A stretch of 64,000 bases of DNA from Desulfatibacillum sp. (GTDB taxonomy: Bacteria; Desulfobacterota; Desulfobacteria; Desulfobacterales; Desulfatibacillaceae). The notes under the pieces are model-generated. The model was not told the DNA's origin, did no database searches, and saw nothing but the letters and a program-made list of their open reading frames with translations. Positions within the stretch are counted from its first letter, which is position 1; each line of letters begins with the position of its first letter. Shown here piece after piece: positions 38,383 through 47,783 of this stretch. Where the stretch lies: positions 124,001 through 188,000 of the forward strand of contig JAEINP010000002.1 in assembly GCA_016342355.1 (NCBI GenBank). Direction: 5' to 3'. A program made the position numbers and the translations under genes.

Positions 38383-38919
38383 ATGGATGTGGAACTGACA
38401 ACCCTGGGTTTTCTCATGTCCGGACCGAAAACCGGGTATACGCTCAAAGCCATCTCCAGCAAAATGATGATGCTGTACAGCAAAATCACCTTGAACCAGA
38501 TCTACCCGACTTTACGAAAACTGGAGTCAGCCGGTTATGTGGCAAAAGAAGTCGTTTTTCAAACAGGCAAACCCAACAAGCATGTATATACCCTGACACC
38601 GGAGGGAAAAGACTTTTTTTTCAGGAAAATGACTGACCAGCCCCCTCCCTTTGAATTGTCTTTTCCATTTTTTGAAAAGATTTACTTTTTCCGGTTTTTG
38701 AACAACGAACAAATCATGGGGGAATTTGAAAAGGAAATCCAGGCCATGGAGGAAATAATAGGCGATATCACAAAGGCCCGGGGCGAGGTTGAAAACAAGG
38801 CCGACGACCATGGCAAATTCATTTTTAAAACCACCTTACGCGTCCTGGAGACCCTTCAGCAGTCTTACCGGGAGGAATTGGACTCCTATCGCAAACCGGA
38901 TATGTCTGACTCCGTTTAA
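38383..38919 (+). CDS. PadR-family transcriptional regulator
   Basis: 178 residues from the ATG at 38383 (AAGGAG seven bases before). N-terminal winged helix: TLGFLMSGPKTGYTLKAI, then NQIYPTLRKLESAGYVAKE, the PadR recognition region with the wing hairpin ending KHVYTLTPEGKDFF. C-terminal half is a helical dimerisation arm. PadR proteins repress genes for phenolic acids or other small ligands. The nearby inverted repeat in the promoter of the dehydratase-like gene (36693-36730) is a candidate operator, by inference. Confidence 0.92.
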   Translation: MDVELTTLGFLMSGPKTGYTLKAISSKMMMLYSKITLNQIYPTLRKLESAGYVAKEVVFQTGKPNKHVYTLTPEGKDFFFRKMTDQPPPFELSFPFFEKIYFFRFLNNEQIMGEFEKEIQAMEEIIGDITKARGEVENKADDHGKFIFKTTLRVLETLQQSYREELDSYRKPDMSDSV

Positions 38920-39131
38920 TCCTGCCCCATCTCCCGGGATATTTTTTCAACAACATGGTCACTGGATGCATTGATCGCACGCCTTCAGACAACAAAGGCA
39001 GGGAAGCCATAACCCAACTTCATATAAATAAAACTTACACCCACTCGTTGACTGGCCCTTAAGTTTTTCCCCTTTTGTCCGATGTTGTGAGAAGGCAGGT
39101 AAAAACTTTTCCTTAACAGGAGGATCCGTAT

Positions 39132-39524
39132 ATGGCCTTTTTTCAGTGGGACGATAAATACAGCGTGGGCGTGGCTCGATTTGACCAGGAACACAAAAAA
39201 CTCATTGACCTGACCAACCGGTTTTATGATGCAATGAAAGAGGGAAAAGGCAGGGATGTCATCGGGCCAACCTGCAGGGAACTGGTCAACTACACCAAAA
39301 CCCATTTCGCCAACGAAGAACTGGCGCTGGCAAAGACCTCGTATCCCAACCTGGCTGAGCACAAACGGGAACACAATCTTTTTACAAACCAAGCCCTGGA
39401 TCTGCAAAAAAAAGTGGAGTCGGGGGAGCCTGTGGTAATTTCATCCATAGGCAATTTTCTTAAAAACTGGCTTATTAACCATATCCAGGGCACGGATAAG
39501 ACCTACTCCAAATATTTTTCGTAG
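39132..39524 (+). CDS. bacteriohemerythrin
   Basis: 130 residues, a four-helix bundle that binds O2 at a di-iron site. Ligand pattern is visible: DQEHKKLID (His), THFANEE (His and Glu), HKREH (two His), HIQGTDK (His and Asp). Family spacing is intact and the length is normal. In anaerobes it is thought to carry or scavenge oxygen or to sense redox. AGGAGGATCCGTAT precedes the ATG. Stand-alone, cytoplasmic. Confidence 0.96.
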   Translation: MAFFQWDDKYSVGVARFDQEHKKLIDLTNRFYDAMKEGKGRDVIGPTCRELVNYTKTHFANEELALAKTSYPNLAEHKREHNLFTNQALDLQKKVESGEPVVISSIGNFLKNWLINHIQGTDKTYSKYFS

Positions 39525-39543
39525 TAATTTTTTGCCCTGAGTC

Positions 39544-41463
39544 CTAAAACAGGCTCAGTTGCTTGGGTTCGGACTGGGATTCTGACGCGGAATTTGAAAC
39601 AGGACCTGCCAGCATTTTCTGGTACTCGTCCTCCGTCAGCACTTTCACGCCCAGTTCCCGGGCCTTTTGGGCCTTTTTTGCCCCCACCTTGGCGCCGCAC
39701 ACCAAAAAATCCGTATGGCCCGAAACCGCGCTCTGAACCTTGGCGCCCAAGGCCCTGGCCTGGTCTTCCATGTCCTTGCGGGAGCCCTGCTCCATGGATC
39801 CCGTAAAAACCACGCCCTTGCCCGCAATGGGGCTGGAGGTGTCGATTTCGGAAGCCAGGGGCGTTTTTTGCAGGTTGAAACCCAAATCCAACATGTGGCG
39901 GATAGTCAGTCCCTGAGCCTTTAAGCCCAGTTCGATAGATTCGCTGGTTTTTTCGCCAAACCCGTGTTCAGCCGCGATTTCAGCCTGGGTTTTGATGAGC
40001 AATTCTTCCAGAGGAAAATAAGTGAGGATTTTGCGACTGTCCCCTTCGCCCAAGTCGCTGATGCCGAAAGCTGCCAAAAACCGCCAGTCTTCCACGGGCT
40101 TGGTTTTACTGAGATTGATGGCTTCGGCCAAATTTTTTGACTGGATTGGACCGAATTCCAGGGCTAAAAAGGCGTCCTCGTCCATGGCGTAGATTTTTTC
40201 CAGGCTGTCAAATCCCCCGGCCACCAGACGCTCCACGGTCTTGATGCCAAACCAGTCCGCATTGCCCAAAATGCGGAACCAATGCCGTATTCGCTGCTCC
40301 ACCCTGGCCTTGCAGGCAAGGTTATTGCACTTTAAAAAATCATTGTTCCATTCCAGGGGAATATCACAGACCGGACAGTTTTCCGGAAGTTCAACTTTAT
40401 CTGAAGGGGTGACTACAGACTCCAATTTTGGAATGACTTCTCCGCTGCGGATCACTTCAATAAGCGCCCCAACGCCTGCGCCCTTGTCCCGAATGCGCCC
40501 GGCGTTGTGGGCCGTAACCCGCCGGATGGTGGCCCCGGACAATTTCAGGGGCTCCACCTCCAGCACGGGGGTGACGTTCCCTGTGCGCCCCACCTGCCAG
40601 GTAATGGCATTGACGGTGGTAACACCGGTTTCGCCTTTGGACTTGATGGCTATCTGCCACCGGTAATGATGGGAGGTGGCGCCCATGTGGTCCCGCACGT
40701 CCTGGTTCATGACCGAGGCCACCATGCCGTCCATGGGATAGTCCGTGGCCCGGGTCAGGTCTTGGGTGATTTTTTCAATGTCCTCCACCAGTTCCTTGCC
40801 CGTGCCGTTCCATTTGTCCAGGATGGCATAAGGCACGAAATGAACCTGCCCCTTTTTCAGGGCCTTCTTGGCGAAAGGATTGAGCACGTCCGACGATATG
40901 ATGCCCACCACCATGTTCCGGGGATGCTCGAACCGGTTTGCCAGGTGTTCGGTAAAATAAGACTGGACTACCACGATCTCGCCCAGGCCAAGGCCAAGGC
41001 CTATCAATCCCATGTGTCTAACGCCTTTTTCAAAAGCGTTGGTGATGTCGTATCCCGCATACCCGTTGCCCCGGGTGGCCAGAATCTGGCCGTCGTCCCG
41101 GGCTGCCAGGCCGTCCAGCTTGGGAGTTACCTGAAACTCCACCTCATCCACGCCGATCTGGGCCGCCTCTTTGTAAACGCGGTCCACAAAACGTTCCAGG
41201 GCCAGCTTGTCATAAGCCTTTTCCGTGGACAACATGGGGGCCGGATGGCGCACTTCCCGTTTACCGGCAAAGCTCTCTGCCTCCACCACGGGCAGGAAAG
41301 GGTGGTCCGGGGCCAGCTCCCGCAGACGTTCCACCAAAAGGTCGTAGTGAGCGTCGGAAACCAGAAGCTCGCCTGCCCGATAGGCCTCGTTGTACTTGGC
41401 AAGCCACTGGGCCAGCAATTCGGGATCGGAAATCTCTGCTATGTTGCTTGGCAAATCCTGCAT
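39544..41463 (-). CDS. divergent NAD+-dependent DNA ligase (LigA-type)
   Basis: 639 residues from the ATG at 41463, which lies inside the end of the phosphorylase gene. The adenylation lysine is Lys115 in TPKLDGLA, followed by the short TRGNGYAGYDIT. OB-fold: QVGRTGNVTPVLEVEPLKLSG. A four-Cys zinc finger follows (CPVC and CNNLAC), then helix-hairpin-helix repeats and a C-terminal BRCT (GKGVVFTGS). It departs from housekeeping LigA (~670 residues): the NAD+ Ia domain has DAHYDLL but not the usual HHEYLYH-type helix, and two residues are missing after KLDG. It may be a second, non-replicative ligase, or the only one of a divergent lineage. Mg2+ and NAD+ dependence are family knowledge. Confidence 0.86.
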   Translation of the reverse strand: MQDLPSNIAEISDPELLAQWLAKYNEAYRAGELLVSDAHYDLLVERLRELAPDHPFLPVVEAESFAGKREVRHPAPMLSTEKAYDKLALERFVDRVYKEAAQIGVDEVEFQVTPKLDGLAARDDGQILATRGNGYAGYDITNAFEKGVRHMGLIGLGLGLGEIVVVQSYFTEHLANRFEHPRNMVVGIISSDVLNPFAKKALKKGQVHFVPYAILDKWNGTGKELVEDIEKITQDLTRATDYPMDGMVASVMNQDVRDHMGATSHHYRWQIAIKSKGETGVTTVNAITWQVGRTGNVTPVLEVEPLKLSGATIRRVTAHNAGRIRDKGAGVGALIEVIRSGEVIPKLESVVTPSDKVELPENCPVCDIPLEWNNDFLKCNNLACKARVEQRIRHWFRILGNADWFGIKTVERLVAGGFDSLEKIYAMDEDAFLALEFGPIQSKNLAEAINLSKTKPVEDWRFLAAFGISDLGEGDSRKILTYFPLEELLIKTQAEIAAEHGFGEKTSESIELGLKAQGLTIRHMLDLGFNLQKTPLASEIDTSSPIAGKGVVFTGSMEQGSRKDMEDQARALGAKVQSAVSGHTDFLVCGAKVGAKKAQKARELGVKVLTEDEYQKMLAGPVSNSASESQSEPKQLSLF

Positions 41464-42182
41464 AAGGCCTCGATGGTTTTCTTTCTGGTTTCCTGGAATC
41501 GTGGATCGGCAAAGCCCGGCTTCCACTTTCCCGAATGGAGTTCGTCCGAAACCATAAGCAGGCCGCACAAGGCCACCTGCCGAAAATGGGCCACGGTCTG
41601 AAGGGCGGATAGCTCCATATCCACGGCCTTGGCCCCTTGCCAGGAAAAATGTTCAATCTGCTCCGGGGTTTCCCGATAGATAGCGTCCGTGGTCCAGACA
41701 GGTCCCCGGGAATGCCCGATCCCCGCATCGTCCAGGGCCGAAGTTAACTCGCCTGCCAGATTCTCGTCAGGAAAGGATCGGATAATCGTGCCGATTTCCC
41801 GGTGAGAATAATGGACCGAGGTGCCTTCGTCCACAAAGGCGGAGTCCGGAACAATCACATCGCCGATATGAAGATCGGAAGAAATGGAGCCGCACCAGCC
41901 CAGGAAAACAATCTTTTTCGCTCCCCAGGCGATGAGATTCTCCATAACATAGGCGGCATAAGGCGCGCCCATCATGGGACCGGCAACACAACCGCCCTGG
42001 CCGTTCTTATTGAAATACGCCTTGTTCATGGGCAGATGCTGTTCCATTTTCAGGCCCAGGCCCGCCACCAGATCCTTGGTGTCGGGACGCACTGCACACA
42101 TGACAGTCAGGGAATCCAGCTTGGGCGCCCCTTTCCATGCCTTGGGATTTATGAGAGCCTCTTTGAAAACAATTTCGTCCAT
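41439..42182 (-). CDS. nucleoside phosphorylase (PNP/UDP family)
   Basis: 247 residues of the MTA/SAH nucleosidase-purine/uridine phosphorylase fold. Marks are CVAGPMMGAPYAAYVME (phosphate/sugar pocket), KKIVFLGWCGSIS, and the C-terminal AKAVDMELSALQTVA, where the Glu binds the ribose. WTTDAIYRETPEQ also matches family members. It reversibly cleaves the nucleoside glycosidic bond with phosphate. The base cannot be chosen from sequence. The stop overlaps the ligase start by 25 bases, so the two are probably translated together, a pairing that might link nucleotide salvage and DNA repair. Confidence 0.9.
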   Translation of the reverse strand: MDEIVFKEALINPKAWKGAPKLDSLTVMCAVRPDTKDLVAGLGLKMEQHLPMNKAYFNKNGQGGCVAGPMMGAPYAAYVMENLIAWGAKKIVFLGWCGSISSDLHIGDVIVPDSAFVDEGTSVHYSHREIGTIIRSFPDENLAGELTSALDDAGIGHSRGPVWTTDAIYRETPEQIEHFSWQGAKAVDMELSALQTVAHFRQVALCGLLMVSDELHSGKWKPGFADPRFQETRKKTIEALCRICQAT

Positions 42183-42187
42183 GGTCT

Positions 42188-42442
42188 TTATATGGCCGGA
42201 GGCGCCAGATCCACCATTTCGTCCTTGATCTCGTCAATCATGTCGTAAAGCCAAAGCACGTCTTCCACCGTCAGGCGGCCAGCCTTACCTTGCCTTTTGG
42301 TGCCGTCTTTGCGGGTGAACATCCTAGGGCCGATTTGAAGTTTTGGCTCGGACTCGGCGTATTGGTTGATGGATATCACCAGGCCGGTTTCCTCGGATTC
42401 CCATTGTTTGATGACCTTATCCAGTTCCGCATCATAGGGCAT
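42188..42442 (-). CDS. small conserved-looking protein of unknown function
   Basis: 84 residues, soluble. The N-terminal third is acidic (AELDKVIKQWESEE), then a basic middle (RMFTRKDGTKRQGKAGR) and an acidic amphipathic helix at the C-terminus (EDVLWLYDMIDEIKDEMV). It starts with AGGAGAAAAAAT-type spacing and lies five bases before the phosphorylase, so it is likely part of that operon. I recognise no family. The basic patch could bind nucleic acid, which is only a guess. Confidence 0.65.
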   Translation of the reverse strand: MPYDAELDKVIKQWESEETGLVISINQYAESEPKLQIGPRMFTRKDGTKRQGKAGRLTVEDVLWLYDMIDEIKDEMVDLAPPAI

Positions 42443-42482
42443 ATTTTTTCTCCTTATTTTCTAATTAGTTAGTCAAACCAAG

Positions 42483-42503
42483 CTGGCCCGTGTGAAGGGC
42501 CAG
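42483..42503. repeat. short hairpin upstream of the small gene
   Basis: CTGGCCC (42483-42489) and GGGCCAG (42497-42503) form a 7-bp stem with a seven-base loop, 41 bases upstream of the ATG at 42442. It is part of a 490-base gap (42443-42932) between this operon and glyS that otherwise holds the REP-like pair at 42646-42752 and no convincing gene. Confidence 0.5.
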
Positions 42504-42645
42504 GGTGGTTTATTATTATATGTGGCGGCAAGGGCTTACCTTGCCAAGTACATGAACCATAGGTGCAACGCAAAAATCATATGCATTCCCACACGGACAG
42601 GCTGTATCGCAATTGTAACCCCGGCAAAGGAGGCGCCATGCTTTT

Positions 42646-42752
42646 CCCCCTCCCCCTTGACGGGGGAGGGTCGGGGTGGGGGTGATATTTTTCACGTGTT
42701 TCCATAAACTAACCCCCCATCCTGTCCTTCCCCCGCAAGGGGGGAAGGGACC
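42646..42752. repeat. REP-like inverted pair (BIME-type element)
   Basis: Two GC-rich stem-loops in opposite orientation. Left unit (42646-42685): CCCTCCCCC/GGGGGAGGG with loop TTGAC, then a GGGGTGGGGG tail. Right unit (42713-42752): CCTTCCCCC/GGGGGAAGG with loop GCAAG, with its matching tail on the left side. The complement of the right unit clearly aligns with the left unit. Such head-to-head pairs are typical of REP/BIME elements dispersed by RAYT transposases; a RAYT remnant lies at 61723. Confidence 0.7.
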
Positions 42753-42932
42753 AAGACGGGAGGGAGAAGGCCTCCGAATAGCCGCCAATCGACCGACTGA
42801 ATAACCGTTTGCTTGATTGCGGCACAGCTTGGGAGCATGGGAACTATAAAATAACATGCTGTTTTTGTTGAGTTTCGTATTATCCAACCCAACCTGTAAA
42901 AGCGATTCTAAGGTTATAGCTTTTGCGCATTA

Positions 42933-45005
42933 TCAGGTGGAAATTCTGGAGAAATCCGCAAACCGGCCAAACAAGCCTGCAATTCCAGCCAACAGGGCCA
43001 AACGGTTTTCCCTGACCTTTTCGTCCTCAGCCATGACCATGACATCGACAAAAAACACGTCCACGGCAGGCCGGAGTTTGGCTATCTCCAATAAAGCCTC
43101 ATCCACACCCAGGCCGTTTATCTTTTCTTCAGTGGCCTTAAAGGCGTCCAGCAGGGCTTGTTCACAATCCTTTTCAAAAAGGGACGGATCAACGTTCTTT
43201 TCCGGCAAGGCTCCCTTTTCAGCAGCCTGTTTGATGATGTTCGCCACACGCTTGAAGGTCTGGGCCAGGGCTTCGTAGTCAGGCAGGGTCTTGAGTTTTT
43301 CCACCGCCGCCACCCGCTGCCACAGGTAGGGAATGTCATCACAGGAAATGGCTATGGCCGCTTGGATAACATCCTTCGAGAAACCCTGCTCCGCCAGCAT
43401 GTGGGCCAGACGGTCGGCCATAAATGAGATAACCTTTTCGCGGGTTTCGCTCAGGTCCTCCGTGGCCTTGTCCTTGACCAGTTCCAGGCCTTTGTCCACC
43501 ACCGCTCCCAGGCTGAGGGCATAGCCTTTTTCCTGAAATATACGGATGACGCCGATGGCCTGACGGCGGAGTGCGTAAGGATCGCGGTTGCCCGAAGGAA
43601 TAAGCCCCACGGCAAAGCAGCCGCACAGGGAGTCCATTTTATCGGCGATGGCTACGGCGTCGCCGGTTTTTGTCTGGGGCAAAGGGCCGCCCGAGTATGC
43701 TGGAAGATAATGTTCTTCCACGGCGCTGGCCACTTCCTTGTCCAGCCCGGCCAGATTTGCATAAGCCTTGCCCATGACTCCCTGGAGTTTGGTGAATTCC
43801 ACCACCAACCCGGAAACAAGGTCCGCCTTGCTGAAATGGGCGGCCTGAAGAGCCTTTTCCGGATCACCGCCAATTTCCGGCGTTCCAGCCAGGAACCGGG
43901 CCATTTCCTCCACCCGAGCCACCTTTTCGCGCACTGTGCCCAGTTTTTTCTGGAACAGGATGCCTTCCAGGCGGGTGACCCAGTCTTCCATGGATTGCTT
44001 TTTATCCACGTCAAAAAAGAACTTGGCATCGGAAAGCCTGGCCCGCAAAACCCGTTCATGGCCTGTAGCAACCAGTTGGGGATCTTTGCACTGGGTATTG
44101 TTCACCGCCACAAAGCAGGGCATGAGTTTGCCCTCGTTGTCCTGGATGGCGAAATATTTCTGATGCTCTCGCATGGCTGTAATAAGGACCTTGTCAGGCA
44201 CTTCCAGAAAGCCGGTTTCAAAACGGCCTCCCACGGGAGCAGGATATTCCAACAAATTGGTGACGATATCCACCAATTCCTCGTCCTCGATGGCTTCCCC
44301 ACCCAGGCTTTTTGCCGCAGCCTCCACGCCTTCCTTGACCATCTTCCGGCGTGTGGGAATATCCACAATGACCTTGGCCTTTACCAGGGCTGCCACATAA
44401 TCGCCGGGCGCCTGAATATCAATGGGGTCCGGCGCCATGAAAAAATGCCCCCTTGTCTGGCGACCGCTTGTGACGCCGTTCCATGCAAAGGGGATGATCT
44501 CGTTTCCCAGCAGGGCGACCAGGGAGAAAACCGGCCTGGCGAAAGTACCTGTGAGGGCGGCCCACCGCATGGACTTGGGGAAAGGAATGTGGCTGATGAT
44601 TTCGGGCAAAAGCTCCTGGAGAATGCTTAGGGTGTCCCTGCCTTCATCCTGCTTTTTGGCGCACAAATACACGCCTTTTTCCGTTTCCTGAAAGGTGAGT
44701 TCCTCCACGGCCACGCCCGCCTTTTCGGCGAACTTGACGGCCGGAACCTTGGGCTTGCCTGCGTCGTCAAAGGCTACGCTCTTGGGAGGCCCGATCATTT
44801 CCGTCACCACGGATTCCTGCCTGTCCGCAACCTCGTCCAGAATAATGGCCAAACGCCGGGGCGTGCCGTAGGTCCTGGGCTTGGAATGGGCAATGCGGGC
44901 CGCCTCCAATTTGGTGTCCAGGGCCCGGGCCAGGGCCTCCAGGGCCGGAACAATATACCCGGCGGGTATTTCTTCGCTTCCTATTTCCAATAACAATGAT
45001 TCCAT
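42933..45005 (-). CDS. glyS: glycine--tRNA ligase, beta subunit
   Basis: 690 residues, normal length. The N-terminus MESLLLEIGSEEIPAGYI is highly characteristic of GlyS, followed by GTPRRLAIILDEVADRQ and the HD-like core. The C-terminal anticodon-binding part has the RLALLAGI stretch. The enzyme is an alpha2beta2 glycyl-tRNA synthetase with GlyQ, whose gene lies 34 bases upstream. Together they charge tRNA-Gly. It is the last gene of the mgtE-recO-GHMP-glyQ-glyS run. Confidence 0.97.
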   Translation of the reverse strand: MESLLLEIGSEEIPAGYIVPALEALARALDTKLEAARIAHSKPRTYGTPRRLAIILDEVADRQESVVTEMIGPPKSVAFDDAGKPKVPAVKFAEKAGVAVEELTFQETEKGVYLCAKKQDEGRDTLSILQELLPEIISHIPFPKSMRWAALTGTFARPVFSLVALLGNEIIPFAWNGVTSGRQTRGHFFMAPDPIDIQAPGDYVAALVKAKVIVDIPTRRKMVKEGVEAAAKSLGGEAIEDEELVDIVTNLLEYPAPVGGRFETGFLEVPDKVLITAMREHQKYFAIQDNEGKLMPCFVAVNNTQCKDPQLVATGHERVLRARLSDAKFFFDVDKKQSMEDWVTRLEGILFQKKLGTVREKVARVEEMARFLAGTPEIGGDPEKALQAAHFSKADLVSGLVVEFTKLQGVMGKAYANLAGLDKEVASAVEEHYLPAYSGGPLPQTKTGDAVAIADKMDSLCGCFAVGLIPSGNRDPYALRRQAIGVIRIFQEKGYALSLGAVVDKGLELVKDKATEDLSETREKVISFMADRLAHMLAEQGFSKDVIQAAIAISCDDIPYLWQRVAAVEKLKTLPDYEALAQTFKRVANIIKQAAEKGALPEKNVDPSLFEKDCEQALLDAFKATEEKINGLGVDEALLEIAKLRPAVDVFFVDVMVMAEDEKVRENRLALLAGIAGLFGRFADFSRIST

Positions 45006-45039
45006 TTGATCCCTCTATATATTCCTGAAAATCCCCGCC

Positions 45040-45906
45040 CTATTTGGCCAGGGGAAATCCCATGGATTCTCTTTGTTCAAGGTATTTTTCGGCGCAGCCT
45101 CTTGCCATGTTGCGGATGCGTGCAATGTAGCCCGTGCGTTCCGTCACGCTGATGGCGCCCCTGGCGTCCAGCAGGTTGAAGGTGTGTGAGCACTTGAGGC
45201 AATATTCGTAAGCAGGCATGACCAGGCCCTTTTCCAACGCGGCCTTGGCCTCGGCTTCATAGGCGTCGAACATGTTCAACAGCATGCTGACGTTGGCCAC
45301 CTCGAAGTTATAGGTGCTTTGCTCCACTTCGTTCTGATGGTGCAGGTCCCCGTATTTGACAACGCCGTTCCAGTCCAGTTCGTACACATTGTCGATTTCC
45401 TGGAGATACATGGCGATGCGTTCCAGACCGTAGGTGAGTTCCACGGTCACCGGAGAGAGTTCAATGCTTCCCGCAAGTTGAAAATAGGTGAACTGGGTGA
45501 TTTCCATGCCGTCCAGCCAGACTTCCCAGCCCAGGCCAGCCGCGCCCAGAGTGGGGGATTCCCAGTCGTCTTCCACAAAGCGGATATCATGGGCCAGGGG
45601 ATCGATGCCGATTGCCTTGAGGCTTTCCAGGTACAGGCCCTGGACGTTATCCGGCGAAGGCTTGATGATGACCTGAAACTGGTAATAATGCTGGAGGCGG
45701 TTGGGGTTTTCCCCGTATCTTCCGTCCGTAGGCCTGCGGGAAGGCTGGACATAGGCGGTTTTCCACGGCTCAGGCCCCAGGGACCGGAGCAGGGTTTCAG
45801 GGTGAAAGGTTCCGGCGCCCACTTCCATGTCATAGGGCTGTACGAGCACACACCCTTTTTCAGCCCAGTATTTTTGAAGTGTGAGAATAATATCTTGAAA
45901 CTTCAT
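45040..45906 (-). CDS. glyQ: glycine--tRNA ligase, alpha subunit
   Basis: 288 residues, the catalytic class II subunit. The start [18 protein letters not shown] and the block [16 protein letters not shown] are typical, as is [19 protein letters not shown], a class II motif that binds ATP and glycine. It forms glycyl-adenylate and works with GlyS. The gene is directly before glyS. Confidence 0.98.
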   Translation of the reverse strand: MKFQDIILTLQKYWAEKGCVLVQPYDMEVGAGTFHPETLLRSLGPEPWKTAYVQPSRRPTDGRYGENPNRLQHYYQFQVIIKPSPDNVQGLYLESLKAIGIDPLAHDIRFVEDDWESPTLGAAGLGWEVWLDGMEITQFTYFQLAGSIELSPVTVELTYGLERIAMYLQEIDNVYELDWNGVVKYGDLHHQNEVEQSTYNFEVANVSMLLNMFDAYEAEAKAALEKGLVMPAYEYCLKCSHTFNLLDARGAISVTERTGYIARIRNMARGCAEKYLEQRESMGFPLAK

Positions 45907-45924
45907 GGATTTCTTTTCCTTTTC

Positions 45925-46986
45925 TTACTTTTGGCTTACCAGGACCCCGTCCGGGTCGATGCCTGCATCCAACAGATGCGCACCCTCTTCCCCGGCCAGT
46001 ATCCCGGCCCACAACTCTTTGATTGTATCCATCTTATCTTCTTCACCCAAGGCCCACACGCAACCACCAGCGCCAGCCCCGGTAAACCGGGTGCCAGCTG
46101 CATTCTCCTTGGCCGCCTTAACCAGACGGTGCATGATGGGGTTGAGGACATCGGGCGTCATTTCCAAACGCAGGTCCACTTCTTCGTTCATAGCCTGGAT
46201 GGCCCGGGGCAAATCCTTTTTGGACACGGCATCCACAAAATCCGATGAAAGTCCGGCAATGCGGACCCATTTGTCCCGGTTGGTTCCGGCCACAAATTGT
46301 TTCATCCAGGTGGAATTCACATCGCTGGACACATGGGGCACGCCGCAATAAGCGACAAGAATTTTTTTCTCAAATTCCCGGGTTTCCTTTTTTCCCATAA
46401 GGGATTGTTTTTCAAACTTGGGGCCGTCCGGGCTGACAGTCCAGTACCACGCGTTAACCCCGCCATAAGCTGCGGCAAGCTGATCCTGCAACCCGCAGGG
46501 AATGCCCAGGACCGCGCTTTCTATGTCATGGGCCAGGGCCACGGATCTCCTGACCGGCAAGGCCCTTTCCCCGATTTCCTGATAGGCCTTGTCAAAGGCT
46601 GCGATGGTGGCAAGGGCTGCTGCAGAGGACCCTCCCAGGGCGCTTTTCGGGGGTGACTGGGACTCCACGGTAACATGCACGCCCTTGGCCCTGAAATACA
46701 CGGCAATGGCGAAGATCAAGCCCAGAGGATGATCAAAAGGCGCGGAGTCCAGGGGATATTCCGCGCTTTCAAAGCCCCTGGAAGAAACCCTAATAGAGTC
46801 GGAATCGTTGGCGCTGAGGGTTACCTTGGTCCGCAGGGCCAGGGCCGCATTGAAGGTGCACGGGGCAAGATGGTGAAGGGTGTAATAGAACACCGGAATG
46901 TCCAGGGTCCCCCCCATGTCGATCCTGCATGGTGCCGAAGCCTCCACCGAAACGTCCTGCAACAGTTCTTTTAAGCGGTTAGACAT
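45925..46986 (-). CDS. GHMP-family sugar or metabolite kinase
   Basis: 353 residues from the ATG at 46986 (GGGAGG upstream); the ATG at 47001 adds five residues and lacks a site. The ATP-binding motif reads SPPKSALGGSSAAALA, a variant of the GHMP PxxxGLGSSAA motif, and motif 3 is GTRFTGAGAGGCVWAL. The N-terminal APCRIDMGGTLDIP resembles the substrate loop of galactokinase/heptose-kinase-like members (APxRIxLxGxHTD). Substrate is unclear. It could phosphorylate a sugar for lipopolysaccharide or another small alcohol. It is tightly packed between recO and glyQ. Confidence 0.85.
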   Translation of the reverse strand: MSNRLKELLQDVSVEASAPCRIDMGGTLDIPVFYYTLHHLAPCTFNAALALRTKVTLSANDSDSIRVSSRGFESAEYPLDSAPFDHPLGLIFAIAVYFRAKGVHVTVESQSPPKSALGGSSAAALATIAAFDKAYQEIGERALPVRRSVALAHDIESAVLGIPCGLQDQLAAAYGGVNAWYWTVSPDGPKFEKQSLMGKKETREFEKKILVAYCGVPHVSSDVNSTWMKQFVAGTNRDKWVRIAGLSSDFVDAVSKKDLPRAIQAMNEEVDLRLEMTPDVLNPIMHRLVKAAKENAAGTRFTGAGAGGCVWALGEEDKMDTIKELWAGILAGEEGAHLLDAGIDPDGVLVSQK

Positions 46987-47001
46987 GAGATAGCCTCCCA
47001 A

Positions 47002-47778
47002 CTAAAAATGCTGTTTTCGTAATTCCTTCAAAAACCGCAGGCTTTTGGGCTCCCTGCCCAAATGATAAGCCAGAAAGGACTCCAGCAAATCAGTTCCCCG
47101 ATCCATGGCCTCCCGGGACAATTTCATACGCCCGGCAGTCACCAAGTCTCCCCGATTGAGCCAAAGCATTTGCTTGACAGCTCCCACGGAAAGGACCGGC
47201 CCGGGTACTTTGCATATTCCGCACTCCGGGCATACTATGCCCCCCCGTGCATGGTCAAAACAAATCCGTCCTGTTCCCCATTCCTCCAGGGGCCGGTTGC
47301 ACGCCACACAATGGCCCAGGCTGGGCGAAAGCCCTGCCAAAGCCAAAAAACGCAGTAAAAACAGTATATTGATCTTGTCTCTGTCAGTGATTCCCGTATC
47401 CAGGCTTTCCAGGGCATGAATGAGCAAAAGAAAAATTTCCTCCTGCTCGTGCCCTTCTTCCGCCCATGAGTATATGGTTTCGGCCCATAAGCTGGCAAGG
47501 GCTGTTTTATGAATATCCATACGAATATTGCTGAAATGGTGCTCCAGATTGGATTCGGATAACAGGGGAAGGCCCCCTTTTTTCTTTCCATAGGCATAAA
47601 CAATGCCAACCTGGGAGAATAACTCCAGGGCGCCCCCAAAGCGTTTGAAACTTTTTCGTGCGTTTTTGGCAAGGGCCGCCACCTTGCCTTGGGCCAGGGT
47701 GTAAAAGGTCACGATGAGGTCGAAGTCCCCATACTCGATACTGCGCAAAATCACGGCTGATGTGGTTATTGGGGGCAT
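47002..47778 (-). CDS. recO: DNA repair protein RecO
   Basis: 258 residues. The N-terminal OB-fold (ITTSAVILRSIEYGDFDLIVTFYT) and C-terminal helical part with a CxxC...CxxC zinc site (CVACNRPL, then CPECGIC) define RecO. In the RecFOR pathway it loads RecA at gaps. Adjacent to a GHMP kinase and MgtE, a housekeeping arrangement. Full length. Confidence 0.93.
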   Translation of the reverse strand: MPPITTSAVILRSIEYGDFDLIVTFYTLAQGKVAALAKNARKSFKRFGGALELFSQVGIVYAYGKKKGGLPLLSESNLEHHFSNIRMDIHKTALASLWAETIYSWAEEGHEQEEIFLLLIHALESLDTGITDRDKINILFLLRFLALAGLSPSLGHCVACNRPLEEWGTGRICFDHARGGIVCPECGICKVPGPVLSVGAVKQMLWLNRGDLVTAGRMKLSREAMDRGTDLLESFLAYHLGREPKSLRFLKELRKQHF

Positions 47779-47783
47779 TTTTC

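Noticed and set aside
40507-41601. 364-codon plus-strand open frame
   Set aside because: Antisense shadow of the ligase gene.
42492-42900. Short ORFs in the gap upstream of the small gene
   Set aside because: They are made by the GC-rich REP-like repeats and have no coding character.
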